A stretch of DNA of 10,543 nucleotides from JBGSMB01 sp041740375 (GTDB lineage: Bacteria > Patescibacteriota > Saccharimonadia > Saccharimonadales > JAGQMS01): the NCBI GenBank assembly GCA_041740375.1, contig JBGSMB010000008.1, forward strand, positions 1 through 10,543. The letters are read 5' to 3'. The notes under the pieces are model-generated. The model saw only the letters and a program-made list of their open reading frames with translations. It searched no databases and had not been told where the DNA came from. The first letter of the stretch is position 1, and each line of letters begins with the position of its first letter. Shown here piece by piece: positions 1 through 4,579 of the stretch. The translations under genes were made by a program, and so were the position numbers.

Positions 1-1379
1 TTGCATTTTTGGCTCCGTCTACCGCTTCTGCGGCTTTAGAAGGTGAAAATGGACCAATATTATATATTGAAAATAGTGAACAAACTCCATCAATTGATCT
101 ACAAATAACTGACTGCGATGGTGAATGTATTCCAGAAGAAGAGCCAGAAGACACGAATTCAGTTAGTACTACCAATCCGGATGGAACAGATAAGATTGTG
201 GTGGTAGAAACTACAGACCCAATTGATGACGCTACGATATCATCCCCATCTTCTACCGGAGACTCTACTGTTATCTACGCAACCCAAATACCTACCTGTG
301 AAAATTACTTAAAAGAAGTAGCTACAGACGATGCAGTAGTTAATGAAGAATGTAATTGGGATAATTCAGAGGGTAGCGATGCTGTTTTAAATATAGTCAC
401 TATAGATGTTTCACGAACTCCGGTAACATCGCCAAGCGTTGTTGTTACTTTTGATCCCTTATATGAAGAAATACCTACCTATAATGCTGTAAACGAACTA
501 TCTTTCTCTCCTGACGGCGAAAATGTTTTAGTGACGCGTTCTAGTACGCCAACATGGCAAAACAACGGATGGGATGAAAGCTATGAATACGACTGCAATT
601 ACCTACCAACTCTATGGACTATTGAGAATGTAAACATTCGTACAGGTGTTGTTACTACTATCGTAGCGCCTCGTTTTGACCCATATCTGAACGGTGGCTA
701 CGCAGATAACGGCAATATTTATTTCAGCAAGTTAAATGAAGAGTACGAAACCAAGTCAGAAGGGCTTTATGAAGAATCTGAATATCAAGTAGATATTTGG
801 GTAATTGTTTCTGGCCAAACATTACAAACACAGTTAACCAACACAACAGAGATCTCAGAGTACTATATAGATGCATCTCCAGACGTTACAAAATTGCTCG
901 TAGTAGATGTTAATGATTGCTACTACTACCAAGGCTTCTCTTCAAATAACTGTACGTACTACTACGTTGCTACAAACGATGGTTCTTTGACGCAAGCAAT
1001 CGTAGAGGCTAACTTCACCCCGGTATTCTTTTCTCCAGATGGTTTAAGCCTTATCGGAACTGTAAATGATTTTGGTCCAGCGCTTCTACGCAGTCTTACT
1101 ACTTTTGATGGCAACATTATACTTCGTAGCCGCATCTATACCGCGTCCGCCTTTAGGACTAGCCTTACAGAAACAGCCTTCTTGAGCGATACTGTGCAAG
1201 TACGTGAATGGGCTCCTAAGTTTGTCGCAGTAACCACTACTACTACCACCGCGACCCCCACTCCCGTGAAGCAACTAGCCGTTACTGGATTAAGTAACTT
1301 ACGCATACTTATTGCAGCTATCACTCTTATGGTGTCTACATTAGGCATAGCCTTCTTCTCAAAGAAAAAGATCGCATAG
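1..1379 (+). CDS. Secreted beta-propeller-like surface protein with LAVTG sortase signal (5' end outside window)
   Basis: The frame is open from the first base. The visible start reads AFLAPSTASA-A, the end of a signal peptide with a plausible cleavage site, so the initiation codon lies upstream; the TTG at 9 is inside the signal peptide and is not a start. Several SPDG-type repeats (LSFSPDGENVLVT near 480-540, DASPDVTKLLVVD near 870-910, FFSPDGLSLIGTV near 1030-1060) resemble TolB/PD40 beta-propeller blades. Cysteine pairs (DCDGEC, CENY/ECNW, DCYYY/NNCTYYY) suggest disulfides outside the cell. The C-terminus is a classic cell-wall sorting signal: a Thr/Pro-rich linker, LAVTG (1275-1289), a hydrophobic segment and a KKK tail. 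LAxTG is the motif associated with class E sortases. The sortase gene follows after 35 bases and is the probable processing enzyme. The ligand is unknown; adhesion to a host cell is a guess from lifestyle. Confidence 0.85.
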   Translation, partial: AFLAPSTASAALEGENGPILYIENSEQTPSIDLQITDCDGECIPEEEPEDTNSVSTTNPDGTDKIVVVETTDPIDDATISSPSSTGDSTVIYATQIPTCENYLKEVATDDAVVNEECNWDNSEGSDAVLNIVTIDVSRTPVTSPSVVVTFDPLYEEIPTYNAVNELSFSPDGENVLVTRSSTPTWQNNGWDESYEYDCNYLPTLWTIENVNIRTGVVTTIVAPRFDPYLNGGYADNGNIYFSKLNEEYETKSEGLYEESEYQVDIWVIVSGQTLQTQLTNTTEISEYYIDASPDVTKLLVVDVNDCYYYQGFSSNNCTYYYVATNDGSLTQAIVEANFTPVFFSPDGLSLIGTVNDFGPALLRSLTTFDGNIILRSRIYTASAFRTSLTETAFLSDTVQVREWAPKFVAVTTTTTTATPTPVKQLAVTGLSNLRILIAAITLMVSTLGIAFFSKKKIA

Positions 1380-1414
1380 ATACAACAGTGCAGATGTTCT
1401 GCTAATCTAATTGG

Positions 1415-2026
1415 ATGAAGTCGACAAGTAGCCGATCAAACAAACCAAGCATACGCATCGTTAACCGTGTACTTACCATTTGGATACTACTTATTCTCGG
1501 CTATGTCATATTGCTCCCATTCTTGCCTAAAATTTCTTATTGGATCAATGACGCGAAAGGCCTCCACAAAAGCCCATATGTTCTACGCAATTCCACAGAA
1601 GTGATCGAAAACCCTAAACCAAAGCCAGCTGACAATAGATTAGTAATCCCGAGTATAGGTGTAGATCAAGGCGTTTTTCAGGACGGAGAGCTTTCGCTTG
1701 AAAAAGGCCTGTGGCTACGCCCGCAAGGGGTAACGCCGGATATAGACGGTAACGTCGTTGTTGCAGGACATCGTTTTACATATAAAAATCCAAATGGAGA
1801 ATTCTATAACCTTGATAAGTTAAATCCAGGAGATGTTATTGCTATATTTTGGGATCAGAAAGAATACAACTATGTAGTCCGTGAAACACTGGTAGTTCCA
1901 GCAAATGCACTCTATATCGAATCACCCACCGAACAGCCTCAGCTTACCCTCTATACGTGTACTCCTGTGTGGTCTACGGCAAATAGACTGGTCGTTCTTG
2001 CTGATCTAATCTATAAGGAGACATAA
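1415..2026 (+). CDS. Sortase, membrane-anchored cysteine transpeptidase (class E/D-like)
   Basis: 203 residues. An N-terminal basic stretch is followed by one transmembrane segment (about residues 19-37), giving a type II topology with the enzyme outside the membrane. The catalytic triad is visible: His119 in VVVAGHR, Cys182 in LTLYTCTP and Arg191 in STANRLVV. The TCTP(x)4AxRxVV arrangement resembles class E and related sortases, which fits the LAVTG signal of the preceding protein. The enzyme would cleave between Thr and Gly and join the protein to a cell-envelope amine. The ATG at 1415 has no Shine-Dalgarno sequence. A weak extended -10-like TGCTAATCT lies 6 bases before it, so initiation may be leaderless or by readthrough from the surface-protein gene. 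The family is certain; the class assignment is inference. Confidence 0.92.
   Translation: MKSTSSRSNKPSIRIVNRVLTIWILLILGYVILLPFLPKISYWINDAKGLHKSPYVLRNSTEVIENPKPKPADNRLVIPSIGVDQGVFQDGELSLEKGLWLRPQGVTPDIDGNVVVAGHRFTYKNPNGEFYNLDKLNPGDVIAIFWDQKEYNYVVRETLVVPANALYIESPTEQPQLTLYTCTPVWSTANRLVVLADLIYKET
2015..2020 (+). promoter_or_regulatory. Strong Shine-Dalgarno site for the 30-residue peptide
   Basis: AAGGAG lies 5 bases before the ATG at 2026, inside the last codons of the sortase. It is the clearest ribosome binding site in the window and decides that the tiny downstream frame is a real gene. Confidence 0.8.
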
Positions 2027-2118
2027 TGAGCGAGAAGATGCGCTTTTTTGCTTTGCTAGCTCTATTTGTTTTATCTGTTGGCCTGCTTATCTATGTGACT
2101 GGACAGACGCGAGTTTAA
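2026..2118 (+). CDS. 30-residue single-pass membrane peptide coupled to sortase
   Basis: The frame encodes a 30-residue peptide starting MSEKMRFFALLALFVL and ending YVTGQTRV. It has a short charged N-terminus, one hydrophobic helix of about 17-18 residues and a short polar tail. Its ATG overlaps the sortase stop codon by one base (TAATG), and AAGGAG is placed 5 bases upstream, so translation is probably coupled to the sortase. I do not recognise a family. From context it may help the sortase or its substrate at the membrane, but the sequence does not show that. The only doubt is its small size; start, ribosome site, hydrophobic profile and stop are all coherent. Confidence 0.65.
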   Translation: MSEKMRFFALLALFVLSVGLLIYVTGQTRV

Positions 2119-2127
2119 AACAATCTA

Positions 2128-2484
2128 CTACATTATCCCCATACTCATTTTTGTTAACATTGTGAGCATGTCGTAGTGTCTCTTAGCATCTAGTTCTAGG
2201 CTTTCATCGTGTGTTAACTCCCAAGGTTCTCTTCTTAAGAGTGGGTCATCATTTCCAAAAGAATCTAGAAGGCATCGTCCTAACTTGGGACATAATTTAC
2301 TACATGTTAACCCTAATCGTACGGTAGTATCATGTCTAAGTTCGGTTATACCCGCTTCTACATCTTCTAAAGTTGTAGCACCTTGATTAACCCTGTGCTC
2401 AGCCTCAGTACTAATTGCATTTATCATATTTCTAGATCGTTCAATGCCCCGACATGGATGACTAGGATCACCTAAATGTTTCAT
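2128..2484 (-). CDS. Hypothetical protein with CX3CX5C cysteine cluster
   Basis: 118 residues, not recognised. The ATG at 2484 is preceded by AAGGT (8-base spacing) overlapping AGGTG, a reasonable ribosome site (2488-2497). The N-terminal half is predicted helical and polar (ISTEAEHRVNQGATTLEDVEAGI). The central part has Cys61, Cys65 and Cys71 (TCSKLCPKLGRC) plus an earlier Cys11 next to His9, then a DSFGNDDPLLRREPW stretch that looks conserved in style, with a Met-rich C-terminus. The Cys/His set could bind a metal, or the cysteines could pair. There is no signal peptide or membrane segment. It converges on the sortase cassette with only 9 bases between stop codons and no obvious terminator between them. 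It may form its own unit. Confidence 0.6.
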   Translation of the reverse strand: MKHLGDPSHPCRGIERSRNMINAISTEAEHRVNQGATTLEDVEAGITELRHDTTVRLGLTCSKLCPKLGRCLLDSFGNDDPLLRREPWELTHDESLELDAKRHYDMLTMLTKMSMGIM

Positions 2485-2667
2485 TTACACCTACCTTATT
2501 ATCAGTCAAGAGTACTAGATATATTCTTCTTTGCAAGCATAAGGAGGATAAAAGCACTTATTTTTAACTGTCGATGATTAGTTCAGGACAATTAGTGAGG
2601 ATAGTACTATTCGGTGTTCTGAGTCTGCATTTTCAACGCTGCAGTAACTACTATATGCACTACAGCT
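2485..2667. other. AT-rich intergenic region, no gene seen
   Basis: It separates the NadM-like gene from the hypothetical gene and should hold the promoter of the latter on the minus strand. A -10-like GATAAT lies near 2497-2502, with no convincing -35. A plus-strand AAGGAGG near 2540 is not followed by an open frame of any length. I see no clear terminator after the NadM-like gene. Confidence 0.4.
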
Positions 2668-3228
2668 TTAGTTATTGCGCGCTGATAAAATCTCTAATAG
2701 TCCGGGCGCAGCCTGTTCCATAAAACCTGCGTCAATAAGTAGCTTAGGTAGCTCAGATAGGTCATTCGTGGACTTAATAATTTCACGAATAATGGTACCT
2801 GAAACCGGTTTATACTTTGGTTGGTGAAGTTCTATAACTTTCAGCTTATGGTTTTCAAAAGTGGCTACCTTCTTATTACTCCACTCGCTATATACATTAA
2901 TAAGGTTAGGTACAGTGGGATCAAGTTCTGCAAAAGAAGTATCTTTTTTGATGTTGAAAGGTTTGAAACTATAACGATCCATACTTATGCCCATAGTTGT
3001 GAAGAAGTGAGTAAACATCGCCGTGCGCTCTTCGTAGGTGAATGGATTGCTCTCCGGATCGTTACGCCAACTTGCAGTTGCTTCGAAAGCTTCGTTCTGG
3101 AATGGGTTTGTAATCAAAATCATTACGTGGCGTGCAAGCTCAAAGCCCCTCTTAACATATTCCCAATGATTAATATGTAAGGGTGGCTGGAACCTACCAT
3201 GTACAGTAATTTCTGGTATCTGAGTCAT
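2668..3228 (-). CDS. NadM-like nicotinamide-nucleotide adenylyltransferase family protein
   Basis: 186 residues of the HxGH nucleotidyltransferase fold. The N-terminus carries GRFQPPLHINH (residues 11-21), matching the GRFQPxHxGH signature of archaeal-type NMN adenylyltransferases, which join NMN and ATP to give NAD and pyrophosphate. NPFTYEER (61-68) and SGTIIR (143-148) match the family's NPFTxxER and SxTxIR motifs; the latter binds ATP phosphates. The length is typical (about 170-190). The oddity is HINH where HxGH is usual: both histidines are kept but the glycine is replaced by asparagine. Substrate specificity is therefore not certain, and another nucleotide could be the substrate. The ATG at 3228 has no Shine-Dalgarno sequence. 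Upstream on the same strand is a strongly structured region (3277-3385) that could be its leader. Confidence 0.8.
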   Translation of the reverse strand: MTQIPEITVHGRFQPPLHINHWEYVKRGFELARHVMILITNPFQNEAFEATASWRNDPESNPFTYEERTAMFTHFFTTMGISMDRYSFKPFNIKKDTSFAELDPTVPNLINVYSEWSNKKVATFENHKLKVIELHQPKYKPVSGTIIREIIKSTNDLSELPKLLIDAGFMEQAAPGLLEILSARNN

Positions 3229-3276
3229 AGTTTTACATTAGCATGAATAGATTAAGTAACCTTTCAAATTGCGCAC

Positions 3277-3376
3277 GTGCAGGGTGTAGGATGTTTACTT
3301 CAATCTGTGCGCCGAGATTACTCGGGCATCAGACTGAAGATCGATCTCTACGAAGGCAACTGCTTCGCAATTACAA
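3277..3376 (-). repeat. Degenerate copy of the tRNA-Tyr 3' half with an inserted hairpin
   Basis: The 16 bases at 3277-3292 (plus strand GTGCAGGGTGTAGGAT) are identical to 3442-3457, the CCA-proximal acceptor and T-stem end of tRNA-Tyr. A second block, CTACGAAGGC at 3348-3357, is identical to 3464-3473 (T stem and variable arm of the tRNA). In the tRNA the two blocks are 6 bases apart; here they are 55 apart, the extra bases forming hairpin 3298-3339 at the place of the T loop. Beyond the second block (to about 3376) the similarity continues weakly, with a TGTAA in register with the anticodon loop. This looks like a decayed tRNA-Tyr duplicate or a tRNA-derived element; the 5' half is not recognisable. 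Confidence 0.5.
3298..3339 (-). other. Long RNA hairpin upstream of the NadM-like gene
   Basis: CTTCAATCTG (3298-3307) pairs with CAGACTGAAG (3330-3339). TGC pairs with GCA, and CCGAG (3312-3316) pairs with CTCGG (3321-3325) around an ATTA loop, about 17-18 pairs with two bulges. The one mismatch on the plus strand (A3303/C3334) becomes a G-U pair on the minus strand, so the minus transcript is the likely structured form, in the same direction as the NadM-like gene. Confidence 0.5.
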
Positions 3377-3385
3377 CCTTCGTAG
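3348..3385. repeat. 9-bp perfect inverted repeat with nested hairpin
   Basis: CTACGAAGG (3348-3356) and CCTTCGTAG (3377-3385) are perfect inverted repeats separated by 20 bases, with a short TGC-TTC-GCA hairpin inside. The arm sequence also occurs in tRNA-Tyr at 3464-3472. It lies between the tRNA terminator and hairpin 3298-3339. Confidence 0.55.
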
Positions 3386-3401
3386 CACAAATACTTTTCA
3401 C

Positions 3402-3429
3402 CAAAAGAAAAGCCCCTGACAAATCAGGG
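3402..3429 (-). terminator. Rho-independent terminator after tRNA-Tyr
   Basis: On the minus strand CCCTGA, a four-base loop TTTG and TCAGGG form a 6-bp stem (3429-3414), followed after GC by TTTTCTTTT (to 3402). It begins about 11 bases beyond the CCA end of tRNA-Tyr and should end the tRNA transcript. Confidence 0.8.
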
Positions 3430-3439
3430 ACTATTCTAC

Positions 3440-3524
3440 TGGTGCAGGGTGTAGGATTCGAACCTACGAAGGCTGAGCCAACAGATTTACAGTCTGCCGT
3501 GTTTGACCGCTTCACTAACCCTGC
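3440..3524 (-). tRNA. tRNA-Tyr(GUA), CCA encoded
   Basis: The minus strand folds into a class II cloverleaf. Acceptor GCAGGGT pairs with ACCCTGC; the D stem is GTG/CAC; the anticodon arm is GCAGA-CTGTAAA-TCTGT with anticodon GTA; a 13-nt variable region (TGGCTCAGCCTTC) follows; the T arm is GTAGG-TTCGAAT-CCTAC; the discriminator is A and the CCA is encoded (3440-3442). The long variable arm is normal for bacterial tRNA-Tyr. It probably shares a transcript with tRNA-Thr upstream and ends at the terminator at 3402-3429. Confidence 0.96.
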
Positions 3525-3531
3525 AGATTAG

Positions 3532-3565
3532 AAAGGAGTTATTGGTCGACGCGGCCAACAACTCC
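3532..3565 (-). terminator. Strong hairpin just before tRNA-Tyr, possible terminator or processing signal
   Basis: On the minus strand GGAGTTGTTGG (3565-3555) pairs over 11 bp, with one G-U, with CCAATAACTCC (3545-3535) around a 9-base loop, followed by TTTC. The G-U pair would be A-C on the other strand, so the structure belongs to the minus transcript. It ends about 10 bases before the tRNA-Tyr 5' end. The U tract is short, so it may be a processing signal, or the end of an RNA lying between the two tRNAs. Confidence 0.45.
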
Positions 3566-3697
3566 TCGGGAACACCTCTCATTAACCACCTCACGTGGAA
3601 ATTAAAGGTCCTGTATCAGTTGCCTCGCAACGCACTGATACAACTATATCTTCTCATATATACCCAGAAATTTTACGAATATTCCGGATAAAGTACA
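3566..3697 (-). other. Structured spacer between tRNA-Thr and tRNA-Tyr
   Basis: No convincing protein frame is present. It contains an inverted repeat TGTATCAGT (3612-3620) / ACTGATACA (3634-3642) with a nested GTTGC-CTC-GCAAC hairpin (3619-3631), and a small CCAC/GTGG stem-loop near 3587-3600. With hairpin 3532-3565 it could be a small RNA of roughly 100-120 nt or simply a processed spacer. I see no strong promoter for a separate transcript; -10-like TATAGT near 3643-3648 is weak. Confidence 0.3.
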
Positions 3698-3773
3698 TGG
3701 AGCCGACAGAGGGATTTGAACCCACGACCCGCTGTTTACAAAACAGCCGCTCTGACCACTGAGCTATGTCGGC
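3698..3773 (-). tRNA. tRNA-Thr(UGU), CCA encoded
   Basis: The minus strand gives acceptor GCCGACA/TGTCGGC, a D arm with GCTC/GAGC, anticodon arm GCTGT-TTTGTAA-ACAGC with anticodon TGT (reads ACA/ACG Thr codons), T arm GTGGG-TTCAAAT-CCCTC, discriminator T and encoded CCA (3698-3700). The second T-stem pair is a T-T mismatch, which is unusual but leaves four G-C pairs. The promoter at 3794-3822 drives it. Confidence 0.95.
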
Positions 3774-3793
3774 ATCTTTCTAGTACGGCCTCA

Positions 3794-3822
3794 ATTCTAT
3801 CAGAGGCGAGCAATCTTATCAA
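3794..3822 (-). promoter_or_regulatory. Sigma70-type promoter of the tRNA-Thr/tRNA-Tyr unit
   Basis: -35 TTGATA (3822-3817), a 17-base spacer and -10 TAGAAT (3799-3794): each box matches the consensus at 5 of 6 positions. Predicted transcription starts near 3787, about 14 bases before the mature tRNA-Thr 5' end. Confidence 0.8.
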
Positions 3823-3840
3823 TGGTGTAATCTTCTTGTG

Positions 3841-4494
3841 CTAAAGCGAGACTCTTCGTGGTCGCAATACACGCTTTGGTTGTCCGGATGGGACCACTAA
3901 CTTATTTAGTTTTTTCTCAATTGCTTTTTGTTCTTCTTCCATCCCTCTAGACTCAAACGCCCGTTTTAAAAGTGTATATGTCTCTTTGTTAGGCTCAAGC
4001 TCTGCGGCTTTCTCAAGCTCTTCGATCATTTTCTTGTCGTTGCCAACCTTCTCGAGAACTTTTGCATAGGCGATATGCCTCGCAGCAAGGTTATCCTCTA
4101 GTTGAAGCGCGTGCTCAAAAGCAGTCATCGCCTTTTCGTAATTACCTTTTTCGAAGTAGATTAGCCCAAGGTTGTGCAAGCTTGAAGCACTCGGCTCAAT
4201 ACTAGACGCGATCTCAAAACAATCAATCGCGTCTCGATATTCGTGCTGTTTGGCATATAAAATCCCTAGACGGTTATAAGCAGCTGCGTTCTTGTCGTCA
4301 ATCTTAAGTATCGTAAGAAGCGCCTTCTCAGCACGAAGGAACTTATTTTCCCGTAAGCCTTGATGAGCGATATCCCAAAGCTTCCCTAGCTTATCGCCGA
4401 TCTTGTGCGGTATATCTTCAGGATCTTCCCTAGTCTGAAAAGAAGCACGAAAGGCAACAATTGTCAGTGCGACGATTACAAGTAATGCATACAT
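3841..4494 (-). CDS. Membrane-anchored TPR-repeat protein
   Basis: 217 residues. Residues 2-17 are a hydrophobic helix with little before it, likely an N-terminal membrane anchor with the rest on one face of the membrane. Three tetratricopeptide repeats are clear: about 70-103 (YNRLGILYAKQHEYRDAI), 104-137 (LHNLGLIYFEKGNYEKAM) and 138-171 (a more diverged EKVGNDKKMIEELEKAAEL), with a half repeat before (36-69) and a helix after (172-196). The tail is basic (KRVLRPRRVSL). TPR solenoids bind other proteins; the partner here is unknown. The ATG has no Shine-Dalgarno sequence but lies 8 bases past a perfect TATAAT, so the mRNA is probably leaderless. It sits between the L1-stalk RNA and the tRNA unit. 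Confidence 0.88.
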   Translation of the reverse strand: MYALLVIVALTIVAFRASFQTREDPEDIPHKIGDKLGKLWDIAHQGLRENKFLRAEKALLTILKIDDKNAAAYNRLGILYAKQHEYRDAIDCFEIASSIEPSASSLHNLGLIYFEKGNYEKAMTAFEHALQLEDNLAARHIAYAKVLEKVGNDKKMIEELEKAAELEPNKETYTLLKRAFESRGMEEEQKAIEKKLNKLVVPSGQPKRVLRPRRVSL

Positions 4495-4501
4495 CGGCTA
4501 T

Positions 4502-4530
4502 ATTATACCTTGAATTGTCTAGCTTATGAA
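4502..4530 (-). promoter_or_regulatory. Promoter of the TPR gene, predicted leaderless
   Basis: A perfect -10 TATAAT (4507-4502) with -35-like TTCATA (4530-4525) at 17-base spacing. Transcription would start at or within a base of the ATG at 4494. The -35 box overlaps the U tail of the preceding RNA's terminal hairpin. Confidence 0.65.
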
Positions 4531-4579
4531 AATGGTGAGTGTTGATGCCGGTCGATTAGGACCAACACCAACACTCACC
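4529..4579 (-). terminator. 20-bp terminal hairpin of the L1-stalk RNA
   Basis: On the minus strand GGTGAGTGTTG plus GTGTTGGTC (4579-4560) pairs without gaps, with three G-U pairs, with GACCGGCAT plus CAACACTCACC (4553-4534) around loop CTAATC; ATTTTC follows. The G-U pairs would be A-C mismatches on the other strand, so it is a minus-strand RNA structure. The stem is far longer than most terminators and the U tract is short, so it may also protect the 3' end. Confidence 0.75.

Noticed and set aside
9..11. TTG as start of the surface protein
   Set aside because: It lies inside the hydrophobic end of a signal peptide whose frame is open to the window edge.
3277..3457. Integrative element bounded by tRNA-Tyr att repeats
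   Set aside because: The two 16-nt copies enclose about 150 bp with no gene; kept only as an alternative reading of the duplication.
3277..3531. 84-codon plus-strand open frame
   Set aside because: It runs antisense through the tRNA-Tyr gene and the terminator; its GVGFEPTKAEPTDLQS stretch is the familiar translation of a reverse-strand tRNA.
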